Of a DNA stretch of 64,000 nt, positions 1 through 9,248 are shown one piece after another. The DNA is from Micromonospora wenchangensis (GTDB lineage Bacteria; Actinomycetota; Actinomycetes; Mycobacteriales; Micromonosporaceae), in the NCBI RefSeq assembly GCF_002210435.1, contig NZ_MZMV01000011.1:89862-153861 (forward strand), read 5' to 3'. The notes under the pieces were generated by a model, which saw nothing but the letters and a program-made list of their open reading frames with translations, was not told where the DNA came from and searched no databases. Position numbers and translations under genes: made by a program. Every line of letters begins with the position of its first letter. Position 1 is the stretch's first letter.

Positions 1-1444
1 CCAGCAGCGGGAGCCGGTGGTGGGCGGCGGTCCAGAGCGCCTGCGGGGTGTAGAGCAGGTCGCCGTCGGGTTGCAGGTCGACCACCACGGTGTCGTCGTC
101 GCGGTGGTGCAGGGCCGCGCCGATCGAACCGCCGATGCCGAAGCCGAGGCCACCGGCGCCGGAGCCGCCCAGGTGGCAGTTGTAGTCGACCAGGTCCCAG
201 GTGCGCCGGGGCCAGCCCCGGAACATGGTGAAGCCGATCTGCCAGGGGCCGTCGCGTACCGCGTCGTAGGTGGCGGCGGCGAGGACGCCCTCGGTGATCC
301 CGCCGTGCGGCGACTCGGGCGGCGGACCCTGCGCGGCGCGCAGCGCGGCGGTGTGGCCGGTCAGCCACTCGCGTCGGGCGGCGACGGCGTCGGCGCGGCG
401 GGCGACCCGCTCGGCGACCAGGTCGGCGAGGACGGGCAGGGCGACGGCGGTGTCGGCGACCAGGTACTCGTCGGCCCGGATCGGCGGTTCCAGGTCGAGG
501 AAGCCGTTGTGTTTCAGGTCGTTGAGGGTGATCACGGCGAGCTTCGTGCCGGGCCGGGTGAGCATCCGGTAACCGCGCCGGTCGTTGTCCACCTGGGACG
601 TGGCCCAGCGGACGTCCCGGCAGTCCAGCGCCAGGACGAGGTCGGCGTCGGCGAGCCGGCCGGCCCGGTCGGCGGTGCAGTCGGCCCAGTGCCCGGTGGG
701 GAAGTTGTGCCGGCTGCCGAGGTCCACCACGGGCACGGCGAGGGTCTCGGCGAGCCGGCGCAGCGCGTCGAAGCCGGCCCGGCTGCGGCCGACGAAGTCG
801 GCGAGGACGACCGGGGAGTCGGCGGCGACGAGCAGGTCGGCGACGGCCTCGAGGCGATCCAGCGGGGCGGTCGGCGGGGCGAGCGGGGCCGGCCCCCAGT
901 CGCCGAGGTCGACCGCGGGCGCGGGCGACTCCTGCATCAGCGCGTCGAGGGCCACGTAGGTGGGGCCGGGCGGTTGGGCCACGGCGAGCTGGTGGGCGCG
1001 GAGCATCAGGTCGGGCAGGGCGGCGACGGACGTGGGTTCGGTGTCCCACTTGACCACGTCCCGGACAGCCTGGCCCTGCTGGTTCGCGGTGTGCACCCAG
1101 TCGATCCACGGTCGGCGGCGGGCCTGGTCGGCCGGGCCGGAGCCGCCGAGCAGGAGCACCGGCGCGTGGTCGGCGTACGCGTTGAAGGTCGCCATCACGG
1201 CCTGCTGGAGGCCGACCAGGTTGTGCACGGCGGCGGCCATCACCTCGCCGGAGGCCTTGGCGTAGCCGTGGGCGACGGCCACGGCTACGCCCTCGTGCAG
1301 CGCCGAGATCACCTCGGGGCTTCCGCTGGTGGTGAGGGAGTCGTGCAGGCCCCGGAACGAGGCACCGGGGTTGGCTGCCACGTACCGGATGCCGAGGCGC
1401 TGGAGCAGCGCCACCATCACGTCGCTTCCGTATGTCAGATCCAT
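1..1444 (-). CDS. ThDP-dependent decarboxylase/acetolactate synthase-like enzyme (3' end outside window)
   Basis: Reading from an ATG at 1444, 481 codons are open and run off the left edge, so the C-terminus is missing. The N-terminal domain has the ThDP PYR-domain pattern NPGASFRGLHDSL and a histidine-containing ALHEGVAVAVAHGYAKASGE segment. The PP domain shows a glycine-rich GGSGAGGLGFGIGG stretch and the Mg/ThDP-binding region DLQPDGDLLYTP. These are features of the acetolactate synthase/benzoylformate decarboxylase superfamily. Substrate cannot be read from sequence; the divergent catabolic genes suggest a 2-oxo acid intermediate of the same pathway. It shares a short divergent promoter region with the amidohydrolase at 1542. 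Confidence 0.88.
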   Translation of the reverse strand, partial: MDLTYGSDVMVALLQRLGIRYVAANPGASFRGLHDSLTTSGSPEVISALHEGVAVAVAHGYAKASGEVMAAAVHNLVGLQQAVMATFNAYADHAPVLLLGGSGPADQARRRPWIDWVHTANQQGQAVRDVVKWDTEPTSVAALPDLMLRAHQLAVAQPPGPTYVALDALMQESPAPAVDLGDWGPAPLAPPTAPLDRLEAVADLLVAADSPVVLADFVGRSRAGFDALRRLAETLAVPVVDLGSRHNFPTGHWADCTADRAGRLADADLVLALDCRDVRWATSQVDNDRRGYRMLTRPGTKLAVITLNDLKHNGFLDLEPPIRADEYLVADTAVALPVLADLVAERVARRADAVAARREWLTGHTAALRAAQGPPPESPHGGITEGVLAAATYDAVRDGPWQIGFTMFRGWPRRTWDLVDYNCHLGGSGAGGLGFGIGGSIGAALHHRDDDTVVVDLQPDGDLLYTPQALWTAAHHRLPLL

Positions 1445-1492
1445 GTGTCACGTCCTGTGTCGGTCGGCCTGTCCCGCCCCCGTCGGCTGCGC

Positions 1493-1515
1493 TACTTTAT
1501 GAAACACCGTTTCAT
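1493..1515 (+). promoter_or_regulatory. -10 box followed directly by a 17-bp dyad operator
   Basis: A -10-like TACTTT (1493-1498) is followed at once by ATGAAACACCGTTTCAT (1499-1515), a perfect 7-bp inverted repeat around ACC. The dyad would cover the transcription start. Near-identical dyads occur at 2667-2683 and 10108-10124 in the same gene cluster. Repressor family is not determined. Confidence 0.6.
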
Positions 1516-1541
1516 CAACCGGAACAAGAGGGGTGCGTGTC

Positions 1542-2582
1542 ATGCATCGACCTGGTCAGGCCGTGGATCTGCACAGTCACTGGTGGCCCCGGGAGTTCGC
1601 GTCGGCCGTCCGGGCCGGCCGGCGCTGGCACGCCTGGGACGCCGACCTCACCGCCGCCACCCCTCGGATCGTGGCCGGGGACCGGGACGCCCCGGCCCCG
1701 GTCGACCTGTACTCGACCGACCTGGCCGCCCGTCGGGAACGCCGGGCCGCCGAGGGCATCGTCCGCGAGGCGGCGATGGTCCCGGTCTTCCTCTGGGGGT
1801 ACGACCTTCCGGCTGCCGAGGCCGAGGCGTACTGCCGAGACGTCAACGCGGACCTGGCCGACGCACAGGCCGCCTCCGACGGCACCTTCACCGGCCTCGG
1901 ACTGCTGCCGCTGCAGGACCACGACGCGTCGCTGCGGGTGCTCGACCACGCAGTGAAGGACCTCGGCCTGTATGCGTTCAGCATCGGCACCAACGTCGAG
2001 GACGCCAATCTGGACGACCCGAAGGTGGTCGCCATCCTCGACCAGGTGCTCGCCGCCGGGGCGGCGATCGTCATCCACGCCAACTGGTACACCCGTGCCG
2101 GGCGTGAGCGCACCTGCCGGCACATGTTCGACAACTCGGTGGGTGTGCCTCTCGAGTCCGGGCTGGCGTTGGCGTCGCTGATCTACTCGGGCCTGCTGGA
2201 TCGGCACCCGGGCGCCCGGATCTGCTGCTCGCACGGGGGTGGCTGGCTGCCGTACGGCATCGGCCGGCTCAACCTGCGCTACCTGCAGGGGCGGGACAGT
2301 GGCCTGCTGGCCGAGGCTCCGGACCGGTACCTGCGCCGGTTCCACTACGACTGCCTGGTGCACGACGAGCGTGCCCTGCAACTGCTTGTCGAGCGGGTCG
2401 GCTCGGACCGGGTGGTGATCGGCACCGACCACCCGTACGGCGGGGACATTCCCGAGGTCGGCGCGGTGCGCTGGGTCGCCGATCAGCCGTTCCTGACCAG
2501 CCGGGAGAAGGACATGGTGGTCCGGGAGAACGCGGCTCTCTTCCTCGACGGCGCCCGGCGGGCGGTCGGCGGCGCCGGCTGA
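1542..2582 (+). CDS. Amidohydrolase family 2 (ACMSD/resorcylate decarboxylase-like) metalloenzyme
   Basis: This is a 346-residue TIM-barrel amidohydrolase of the ACMSD/gamma-resorcylate decarboxylase type, which hydrolyse or decarboxylate ring-derived acids using one metal. Metal ligands are visible: DLHSHW near the N-terminus, the histidine of IVIHANW, CSHGGG and the aspartate of GTDHPYG. The ATG at 1542 is preferred over an in-frame GTG at 1533, because the AAGAGGGG ribosome site at 1525-1532 abuts the GTG but is well spaced from the ATG. A paralogue lies at 4475. It is a stand-alone transcript behind its own operator-containing promoter. Substrate is unknown. Confidence 0.87.
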   Translation: MHRPGQAVDLHSHWWPREFASAVRAGRRWHAWDADLTAATPRIVAGDRDAPAPVDLYSTDLAARRERRAAEGIVREAAMVPVFLWGYDLPAAEAEAYCRDVNADLADAQAASDGTFTGLGLLPLQDHDASLRVLDHAVKDLGLYAFSIGTNVEDANLDDPKVVAILDQVLAAGAAIVIHANWYTRAGRERTCRHMFDNSVGVPLESGLALASLIYSGLLDRHPGARICCSHGGGWLPYGIGRLNLRYLQGRDSGLLAEAPDRYLRRFHYDCLVHDERALQLLVERVGSDRVVIGTDHPYGGDIPEVGAVRWVADQPFLTSREKDMVVRENAALFLDGARRAVGGAG

Positions 2583-2634
2583 CGTCCCGTCGCGCCCGAC
2601 GGCGGATTCGCTGGTCACGGCGTCCGTCCGGCCC

Positions 2635-2683
2635 TTGACACGGTTCGACGGGCCCCCCTACGTTTCGTGGAACGCCGTTTCGC
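2635..2683 (+). promoter_or_regulatory. Promoter with overlapping 17-bp operator for the decarboxylase operon
   Basis: A consensus -35 TTGACA (2635-2640) and a -10-like TACGTT (2659-2664) are separated by 18 bp. GTGGAACGCCGTTTCGC (2667-2683) follows, matching the dyads at 1499 and 10108 with imperfect outer arms. The position just downstream of the -10 box suggests repression by blocking initiation. Confidence 0.62.
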
Positions 2684-2700
2684 TGAGTGGAAGGAATGTG

Positions 2701-3504
2701 ATGGCCACGCTTCGAGGGTTCGGCAATCCCCTGTCCCCGTCGGGTCGGGCGGCGCTCGTCGACGACCCCCCGCACCACATCAGCGCCGACGCCATCCAGG
2801 TGATCTACCGGGTCGACCCGGACAAGGCCCGCGCCTACCTGCCCGACGGCCTCGACCTGCACCCGGAGGCCCTGGCCTACGCCTACGTCGCCGATATGGT
2901 CAAGGTCAGCGACAGCCACCCCGACCAGGCCTGGACCGAACCGCAGTGGTCGCAGTACCAGGAGGGCATCCTCGGCCTCTACTGCACCTACCAGGGCCAG
3001 CCCGGCCGGTTCAGCGCCTACATCTACGTCAGCGAGGACTGGTCGGTGGTCTTCGGCCACTTCATGGGCTTCGCCAAGAAGCAGGGCGTCATCCACAAGA
3101 CCAAGATCCAACCGGCCAACCCGGCGTTCGGGCCGATCGGCCCCGGCAGCCGGATGCGGGGGACCGTGGACCGGTTCGGCCGGCGGATCTTCAACGTGGA
3201 CATCCAGCTCACCGAGAAGATCGACGACGACGCGGTGCCCTCGCACGGGCACCGCGTCTACACCTACCGGCACATCCCCTCGCCCAGCCCGCAGGTGCCC
3301 GACCAGCGGCAGCTCTTCGCCCTCGACCTGGACCGGGCCACCACCATCGACGCCTGGAAGGGCACCGGCGGCGTGGAGATCTTCACCGACGTGATCAACG
3401 AGGACCTCGACGGCTTCCAGCCACTGGAGATCGTCGAGGCGTACAGCTTCCAGCGCGGCTGGACCACCAAGGCCGGCGCCACCCTGCTGCGAGAGGACCA
3501 CTGA
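2701..3504 (+). CDS. Acetoacetate decarboxylase-family protein
   Basis: This 267-residue protein belongs to the acetoacetate decarboxylase (ADC) fold. ADC members use a Schiff-base lysine to decarboxylate or to carry out aldol/hydratase chemistry on 2- and 3-oxo acids. The lysine pair survives in the segment HFMGFAKKQG, equivalent to the FPKK region of ADC, though the proline is changed. The ATG at 2701 follows a GGAAGGAA ribosome site. The stop overlaps the next start (TGATG), so it is coupled to the NicX-like gene. Many cluster-encoded family members are not true acetoacetate decarboxylases, so I assign only the family. Confidence 0.83.
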   Translation: MATLRGFGNPLSPSGRAALVDDPPHHISADAIQVIYRVDPDKARAYLPDGLDLHPEALAYAYVADMVKVSDSHPDQAWTEPQWSQYQEGILGLYCTYQGQPGRFSAYIYVSEDWSVVFGHFMGFAKKQGVIHKTKIQPANPAFGPIGPGSRMRGTVDRFGRRIFNVDIQLTEKIDDDAVPSHGHRVYTYRHIPSPSPQVPDQRQLFALDLDRATTIDAWKGTGGVEIFTDVINEDLDGFQPLEIVEAYSFQRGWTTKAGATLLREDH

Positions 3505-4478
3505 TGACCGACTGGGCCGCGATCCAGGTCGCCAAGGCCGCCGACAACATCGTGAACACCTCCCTGGCCGTGCGGCCCGGGGAACTCGTCGCCGTCGCCG
3601 CCGACCACAACTCCGACCACGCGGTCGTCGACGCGCTCCTCGCGGCGGTTGCCGCCGCCGGCGCCGAGGGCACCCTGCTGGTCCAGCCCGCCCGCGCCCG
3701 GGCCGGCGAACCGGCGAACCGGATCGTCGCCGCCGCACTGGCCGGCGCGGACGTGATCATCTCGCCGACCTCGACCGCGCTGAGCTTCACCCCCGAACTC
3801 AAGCAGGCACTCAACCGGGGCGCCCGGGCGATCGTGATGACCGGGGTGACCCGGGCCGAGCTGACCGGCGGCGCGGGCATCGCCGACTACGAGGAGGTCC
3901 ACCGGATCACCAAACCGCTGGCCGACGCGATCACCGCCGGCTCCCGGATCCGGGTCACCTCGCAGCAGGGCTCCGACCTCACGGCCAGCCTGGAGGGCGT
4001 CACCTGCGGAGTGGGCGCGTCCTTCGCCCGTGAGCCCGGCCAGATCTCCAGCTACCCCAGCGGCGAGGCGTGGAGCGCTCCGGCCACCGGCACCGGGCAG
4101 GGCGTCCTGGTCGCCGACGGTTCCGCGCACCAGCTCGGCAAGCTGCGCGAACCGATCCGGGTCCACTTCGACCAGGGGCGCGCGGTCCGGATCGAGGGCG
4201 GCGACCAGGCCGGCGAGCTGCGCCGCATGATCGACGGGGTGGAGAACGGCGACAACCTCGGTGAGATCTCCATCGGCACCAACCCGGCGGCCCGCTTCCT
4301 CGGCAACATCACCGAGGACAAGAAGCAGGTCGGCACCGTCCACTTCGCGCTGGGCAACAGTGTGGTCGGCGGGACGGTCAAGGCCCCGATCCACGTCGAC
4401 CTGCTGCTGCTCACCCCCACCGTGGAGGTGGACGGGGAGATCCTGGTCCAGGACGGGAAGATCGTGAAGGTGGCATGA
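3504..4478 (+). CDS. NicX/aminopeptidase T-like metalloprotein
   Basis: This 324-residue protein resembles the M29 aminopeptidase T-like superfamily, which also includes 2,5-dihydroxypyridine dioxygenase (NicX), an iron ring-cleavage enzyme. The diagnostic C-terminal region is present: EISIGTNPAARFLGN, EDKKQVGTVHFALG and KAPIHVDLLL, containing the Glu/His/Asp metal ligands of the family. It lies between an ADC-family gene and an amidohydrolase, overlapping both (TGATG and ATGA), so ring cleavage in a catabolic pathway is more plausible than peptidase activity. That choice is inference from context. Confidence 0.8.
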   Translation: MTDWAAIQVAKAADNIVNTSLAVRPGELVAVAADHNSDHAVVDALLAAVAAAGAEGTLLVQPARARAGEPANRIVAAALAGADVIISPTSTALSFTPELKQALNRGARAIVMTGVTRAELTGGAGIADYEEVHRITKPLADAITAGSRIRVTSQQGSDLTASLEGVTCGVGASFAREPGQISSYPSGEAWSAPATGTGQGVLVADGSAHQLGKLREPIRVHFDQGRAVRIEGGDQAGELRRMIDGVENGDNLGEISIGTNPAARFLGNITEDKKQVGTVHFALGNSVVGGTVKAPIHVDLLLLTPTVEVDGEILVQDGKIVKVA

Positions 4479-5572
4479 CCGCCGCATCCGCCCCGGCCCC
4501 CGGAGACGCCGTCTCCGGGGTGCCGGCCATCGACACCCACACCCACTTCTGGCCCCGAGGGCTGCTCACCGCCGGGCGGGAAGGACGGGACTGGTACGGC
4601 TGGCGACCGGTCACCGAGGCCGACGGCCGGCGGGCGTTCGCACTGGGACGTACCGTGCTGGCCTTCGCCCCGCCCGAGGTGGACCTGGCCGACCCGACGG
4701 CCCGGCTCGCCGCCCGCGCCGAGCAGCAGGGGATCGGCTTCGAGGCCGTCCAGGTGGCCGGGTTCCTGTTCAACTACCACCTGGACGCGGCCCGCGGCGC
4801 GGCCTTCTGCCGGGAACTCAACACCGAGCTGGCCGAACTGGAGGCCGCCGCCCCGGGCACCTACCGGGGGCTGGCGCAACTACCGCTCCAGGACCGCGAA
4901 GCCGCGCTGGCCGTGCTCGACCACGCCGTGACGGAGTTGGGGCTGCGGCACTTCGTGCTCACCCCGGCGGTCAACGGGCGCAACCTCGACGATCCGCAGA
5001 TCCTGCCGGTGCTGGAGGCGATGGCCGAGGCCGGCGTGACCGCCAACGTCCACCCGGCGTTCTTCGACAAGCTCGGCGCCGGCGACCGGCTCGGCCGGTA
5101 CTACTTCGAGAGCTCGTTCGCCGCGCCGGTCGAGGCGAGCATCGGGCTGATGACGGTGATCCATTCCGGCCTGCTGGACCGTTACCCCGACTTCCGGATG
5201 TGCTTCACCCACGGCGGCGGCATCGCGATCCACTCGCTGGGCCGGTTCGACCACCGCTGGCACATGATCTCCCCGGCGCAGCGCACGATGGCCCGACCGC
5301 CCAGTGAGTACCTCTCCGCCGGCAACCTCTTCTACGACGTGCTGGTACACGACGAGCGCGCGCTGGAGATGGTGATCGAGCGTGTCGGGGTGGACCAGCT
5401 CACCATCGGCACCGACCATCCGTTCGCCTGGGACCACCCCGGTGGCGCCGCGAACTGGATCCGTAGCGCCGACTTCCTGGACACCACGGCCCGGGAGAAG
5501 ATCCTCTGGCGCAACGCGGCCCGCTTCTACGGCCTCGACCCCGACAGCCCGCCCGGGACGGCCGGCTCATGA
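4475..5572 (+). CDS. Amidohydrolase family 2, second paralogue
   Basis: This 365-residue amidohydrolase is related to the one at 1542 and shares its metal-site layout: DTHTHFWPRG at the N-terminus, NVHPAFF, THGGG and GTDHPFAW. The family hydrolyses or decarboxylates aromatic-derived acids. Its ATG overlaps the stop of the NicX-like gene (ATGA at 4475) and its stop overlaps the FAD gene start (ATGA at 5569), so the four genes from 2701 to 6924 form one tightly coupled operon. Two paralogues in one cluster suggest sequential or alternative ring-derived substrates. Confidence 0.88.
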   Translation: MTAASAPAPGDAVSGVPAIDTHTHFWPRGLLTAGREGRDWYGWRPVTEADGRRAFALGRTVLAFAPPEVDLADPTARLAARAEQQGIGFEAVQVAGFLFNYHLDAARGAAFCRELNTELAELEAAAPGTYRGLAQLPLQDREAALAVLDHAVTELGLRHFVLTPAVNGRNLDDPQILPVLEAMAEAGVTANVHPAFFDKLGAGDRLGRYYFESSFAAPVEASIGLMTVIHSGLLDRYPDFRMCFTHGGGIAIHSLGRFDHRWHMISPAQRTMARPPSEYLSAGNLFYDVLVHDERALEMVIERVGVDQLTIGTDHPFAWDHPGGAANWIRSADFLDTTAREKILWRNAARFYGLDPDSPPGTAGS

Positions 5573-6924
5573 ACGACTGCGACACCCTGGTCGCCGGCGC
5601 CGGAGCGGCAGGCATGGCTGCCGCGCTGGCCGCCGCCCGACCCGGCCGCACCGTCGTCCTCGCCGAGGCTCGGGAGACGTTCCGGCAGGGCAGCAACACC
5701 GCGATGAGCACCTCGATGATCCCGGCCGCCGGCAGTCGCTGGCAGCGGGCGGCCGGCGTCGAGGACTCACCCGGTCGGTTCCTCGCCGACATCCGGGCCA
5801 AGACCCACGACCGGGTCGACCCGGTCGTGGCCGCCGCGCTCACCTCGGTCGCCCCCGAGCTGGTCGACTGGCTGGCCGACGACTGCGGGGTCCCTCTCGA
5901 ACTGGTCACCGACTTCCGCTACCCGGGGCACTCGGCGCTGCGCTGCCACAGTGTGCCGGACCGCTCCGGTGCGGCCCTGCACCGCGCCCTGCTCGACGCC
6001 GCCGCGGACCGGGACGACCTGCACCTGATCGTGCCGGCCACGCTGGTCGACGTGCGCACCGACGAGGGCGGCGCGGTCCGGGGCGCGGTGCTGGAACGAC
6101 CCGACGGCAGCCGGGAGGAGCTGAGCTGCCCGGCGGTGGTGCTGGCCACCAACGGCTTCGCCGCCGACCCCGACCTGGTCCGTCGTCACCTGCCCGAGAT
6201 CGCCCACGGCGTCTACCACGGCGGGGAGGCGTCGCGCGGGGACGCGTTGCGGCTGGCCGAACGGCTCGGCCTGGACACCGGCTACCTCGACGCCTACCAG
6301 GGGCACGGCTCGCTGGCCGTACCGGACGCCATCCTGCTCACCTGGGCGACGGTCATGCACGGCGGCTTCCTCGTCGACTCCACCGGGCGACGCTTCGGAG
6401 ACGAGACGGTCGGCTATTCCGAGTACGCCGTACCGGTGCTGTCCCGTCCGGACGGCCGGGCCTGGGTGGTCTACGACGAACGCGTCCACGACGCCTGCCG
6501 GGCGTTCAAGGACTACCGGGACGTGCTGGCCGCCGGTGCGGTCCGCTGGGCCGACGACGTCGACGCGCTCGCCGCCGTGCTGGGCGCTCCGACCGACGCG
6601 CTGGCGGCCACCCTGGCCGACGCCGACGCGGCCGCCTCCGGAACCGCGTCCGACGCGTTCGGTCGGAGCGCCTGGGGCGCGCCGCTGCGTCCGCCGTACG
6701 CGGCCGTCCGGGTCACCGGGGCGCTCTTCCACACCCAGGGCGGGCTGCGGGTGGACCGGCACGCCCGGGTGTTGCGCGCCGGGCAGCCGGTGCCGGGACT
6801 GTACGCAGCCGGTGGCGCGGCCGTAGGCATCTCCGGGCACGGGGCGGACGGGTATCTGGCCGGAAACGGCCTGCTCGCGGCCCTCGGCCTCGGATACCTC
6901 GCCGGCCGGCACGCCACCGCCTGA
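5569..6924 (+). CDS. FAD-dependent oxidoreductase, fumarate reductase/3-ketosteroid dehydrogenase-like
   Basis: This 451-residue flavoprotein has an N-terminal dinucleotide-binding motif VAGAGAAGMAAALAAA, a segment SNTAMSTSMIPAAG typical of FAD_binding_2 proteins, and a C-terminal FAD-contact block GLYAAGGAAVGISGHG. The family oxidises or reduces C-C bonds in acids, steroids and ring compounds. It is the last gene of the coupled operon and ends 45 bp before the IS5-type element, so transcription may run into that element. Substrate unknown. Confidence 0.86.
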   Translation: MNDCDTLVAGAGAAGMAAALAAARPGRTVVLAEARETFRQGSNTAMSTSMIPAAGSRWQRAAGVEDSPGRFLADIRAKTHDRVDPVVAAALTSVAPELVDWLADDCGVPLELVTDFRYPGHSALRCHSVPDRSGAALHRALLDAAADRDDLHLIVPATLVDVRTDEGGAVRGAVLERPDGSREELSCPAVVLATNGFAADPDLVRRHLPEIAHGVYHGGEASRGDALRLAERLGLDTGYLDAYQGHGSLAVPDAILLTWATVMHGGFLVDSTGRRFGDETVGYSEYAVPVLSRPDGRAWVVYDERVHDACRAFKDYRDVLAAGAVRWADDVDALAAVLGAPTDALAATLADADAAASGTASDAFGRSAWGAPLRPPYAAVRVTGALFHTQGGLRVDRHARVLRAGQPVPGLYAAGGAAVGISGHGADGYLAGNGLLAALGLGYLAGRHATA

Positions 6925-6969
6925 TCCGGTACCGGTCCGGTCTGACCCGGGCCGGTACCGGCGGTGCCG

Positions 6970-7698
6970 CTAGGCCGTGTTTCGTAGCGGCCTGTGGCAT
7001 GGCGGTGGTCGCTAATCGAAGAGGTCTCCGGTAGTTGGTTCAGCGACCAAGCAGAACTTCACACCGGAGACCTCGTGCCGAGCGTAGCGGCGGTGAGGCG
7101 ACATGACCTGGCAGACCCTGTATCGATGATTTCGGCGCTGGCAGCGTGACGCTATCTTGGCCCGGCTCCTCACCTCGTGGTGTGCAGACCGAACCGGCCG
7201 ATCACGGGCTCGGCCGATCGCGGGGCGGCTGGACCACCAAGACCCATCTGGCCTGCGAAAGGGCCGCAAACTGATGGCCGTGGTGGTGACCGCCGGACGA
7301 CGCGGCGACAGCCCGCGGTTCATCCCCGCGCTGGCCAAGGTGCGCGTCCCCCGCCCCGGTGGCAGCCGGCCACGGACCCGCCCCGACACCGTGCTGGCCG
7401 ACAAGGCGAACACGTCCACAGCCAACCGAGCCCACCTGCGATCCCGGAGCATCCGCGTGTGCATTCCGAGCAAGACCGGCCAGGATGCCCACCGCAAGGC
7501 CACAGGCTCCAAAGGCGGACGTCCGCCCGCCTTCGACCCCGAGACCTACCGCCTGCGTCACGCCGTGGAGTGCGGCATCAACCAGCTCGAACAACACCGC
7601 GCCATGGCCATCCGCTACGACTCGCCGTGCGCTACGAAGCCACCCTCACCATCGCCGCCATCAACCAATGGCTCCGCGCCCTACGAAACACGGCCTAG
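6970..7698. mobile_element. Decayed IS5-family element with intact terminal inverted repeats
   Basis: Perfect 18-bp inverted ends, CTAGGCCGTGTTTCGTAG at 6970-6987 and its complement at 7681-7698, delimit 729 bp. TA dinucleotides at both ends fit the target duplication seen in IS5/IS427-like elements. A perfect 12-bp hairpin (arms 7021-7032 and 7063-7074) sits directly before the transposase GTG and covers its ribosome site. This resembles the structures that stop translation from outside transcripts. The transposase inside is broken, so mobility would need a transposase in trans. Confidence 0.82.
7075..7698 (+). pseudogene. IS5-family transposase remnant (multiple frameshifts, internal deletion)
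   Basis: A GTG at 7075 opens the usual N-terminus (RRHDLADP) but stops within 24 codons. The reading then resumes with [10 protein letters not shown] near 7226, breaks near 7255, and continues as [16 protein letters not shown] and [17 protein letters not shown] second frameshift occurs near 7620, before [16 protein letters not shown]. The DNA between the N-terminus and GWTTK is far too short for the missing catalytic region. The final TAG is inside the right inverted repeat. This is a non-functional IS5-type DDE transposase. Confidence 0.8.
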
Positions 7699-9161
7699 CG
7701 GCTGACCGGGCGGCGCAGGTATTCACCGCGCGGGGTGCCGACGACCGCGCCATCGCGGAGGATGCGATGTCCGCGTAGCCATACGTCGTCCACCCGGGCG
7801 GTCAGCTCGAACCCTTCGAACGGGGTGTACTCCTGAGTGGACTCACTGGCCTCCGCCGTCACCGTCCAGGTGCGGTCCGGGTCGACCAGGACGATATCCG
7901 CGTCGAAGCCCACCGCCAGGTCCCCCTTGCGCGGCCACAACCCGTAGCGCTTCGCCGGATTGGCGCAGACCAACTCGGCGACCCGGCCCAGCGGCAGCCC
8001 TTGCCGCCGTCCCTCGGTGATCAGGGCGGGGAGCAGGTACTCCGCCCCGCCGAACCCGGACTTCGCCACGAAGACGTCGTCCCGGTCGGCGCCGAACTTC
8101 GCCTCGTCCCGGCAGCAGGCGTGGTCGGAGACCACCCAGTCGACCTGTCCGGCGAGCACGGCCCGCCAGAGCGCCTGCCGGTCGGACTCGGCGCGTAACG
8201 GAGGGTTCACCTTGCCGCCGAGCCCGGCGGCGGTGTCGTAGGTGGCGATCAGGTGGCCGATGGTGACCTCGCGGCGGAAGTCCACGTGCGGGAAGGCGGC
8301 GGCCATCCGCAGCGCGGACTCCATCGCCTTCTCGCCGGACAGGTGCAGCAGGTTGATCGCCGGCAGGCCGGTCTCGTGGGCCAGGTAGGAGGCGATGGTG
8401 ATCGCGAGCCCCTCCGAGTGCGCCGGGCGGGACGCGCTGTAGGCGGCCAATCCCTTCAGATCCCCGGCCTCCTCCACCAGTTTCGAGTAGGCCGCCATGA
8501 TTTCGGCGGTCTCGCAGTGCAGCGACAGGCTGATGCCGTCCGCCAGCTCGGGCCGCTGTTCCCGGACCCGTTGAAGGCCGCGCATGACGAACTCGAAGTG
8601 CGCCAGATCGTAGCGCTCACCGGGCGGGGTCATCAGGAACGACGACTGGTCGGTGGAGCGCCCGTGCAGGCCGTGCGAACCGTAGAACATGAAGATCTTG
8701 AAAGAGCTGACCCCGAACTCGTCGACCAGCATGCCGATCTCGTCGATGTGGCCGGCCTGCATGGGGGCGAGGTGGAAGGCGTAGTCGACGTAGGCCCGCC
8801 CCTCGGCCAGGCTCAGCACCTCGGGAAAGAACTCGGCGTAGCTGCCGCCCCGGTTCAGGTAGTACTGCCCGGTGCGCATGTAGGTCAGCCCGGTGGTGAC
8901 ACCGCCCTGCGCCGAGGCCCGCGACTCGCTGGCGGTGTCGACGTCGAGCGGGTTGTAGATCCCCCAGTGCTGGTGTCCGTCGACCGCGCCGGGGAAGGCC
9001 AGTCGGCCGCCGGCGTCGACCACCTCCTCGGCACCGGCGGGGGAGAGGTCCGGCCCGATGGCCGCGATCCGGCCCGACCGGACCGCGATGGATGTTGGGA
9101 CGGGCTCGTCCTCGCCCGGGCGTACCGCCCGCGTGTTGGCGATGAGCAGGTCATAAGCCAT
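7695..9161 (-). CDS. Dihydropyrimidinase/hydantoinase/allantoinase-like amidohydrolase
   Basis: This 488-residue cyclic amidohydrolase has the expected binuclear-metal site: DGHQHW (HxH), the carboxylatable lysine region SSFKIF, LHCE, HLS and the late aspartate of VSDHACC. The family opens cyclic amides such as hydantoins, dihydropyrimidines and allantoin. The ATG at 9161 has an AAGGAGGTGG ribosome site. Its last sense codon joins a TAG that lies inside the IS inverted repeat at 7681-7698, so the native C-terminal end was probably replaced by the insertion. Catalytic residues are unaffected. It is convergent with the FAD gene and co-directional with the CitE-like gene. Confidence 0.87.
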   Translation of the reverse strand: MAYDLLIANTRAVRPGEDEPVPTSIAVRSGRIAAIGPDLSPAGAEEVVDAGGRLAFPGAVDGHQHWGIYNPLDVDTASESRASAQGGVTTGLTYMRTGQYYLNRGGSYAEFFPEVLSLAEGRAYVDYAFHLAPMQAGHIDEIGMLVDEFGVSSFKIFMFYGSHGLHGRSTDQSSFLMTPPGERYDLAHFEFVMRGLQRVREQRPELADGISLSLHCETAEIMAAYSKLVEEAGDLKGLAAYSASRPAHSEGLAITIASYLAHETGLPAINLLHLSGEKAMESALRMAAAFPHVDFRREVTIGHLIATYDTAAGLGGKVNPPLRAESDRQALWRAVLAGQVDWVVSDHACCRDEAKFGADRDDVFVAKSGFGGAEYLLPALITEGRRQGLPLGRVAELVCANPAKRYGLWPRKGDLAVGFDADIVLVDPDRTWTVTAEASESTQEYTPFEGFELTARVDDVWLRGHRILRDGAVVGTPRGEYLRRPVSR

Positions 9162-9202
9162 GGGGCCACCTCCTTGCGGTGGGCACAGGCTAAGCCCGTT
9201 GG

Positions 9203-9238
9203 ACCGCTGAGCGCAACACCGATCCGTTGAGCGGAACA
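9203..9238 (-). promoter_or_regulatory. Two direct repeats upstream of the hydantoinase-like gene
   Basis: On the gene strand, TGTTCCGCTCAACGGA and TGTTGCGCTCAGCGGT are 16-bp repeats spaced exactly 20 bp apart, two helical turns. The first is itself a TCCG-N5-CGGA dyad. They lie about 40 bp upstream of the ATG. The layout resembles IclR-type operators, but no regulator gene is in the window. Confidence 0.45.
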
Positions 9239-9248
9239 GATGGATCGG

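Noticed and set aside
1515..2618. Long antisense frame over the first amidohydrolase
   Set aside because: No family features; GC-driven antisense of a well-supported gene.
3504..4478. Annotation as leucyl aminopeptidase
   Set aside because: The fold family includes aminopeptidase T, but the coupled catabolic operon favours a NicX-like role; left as family-level call.
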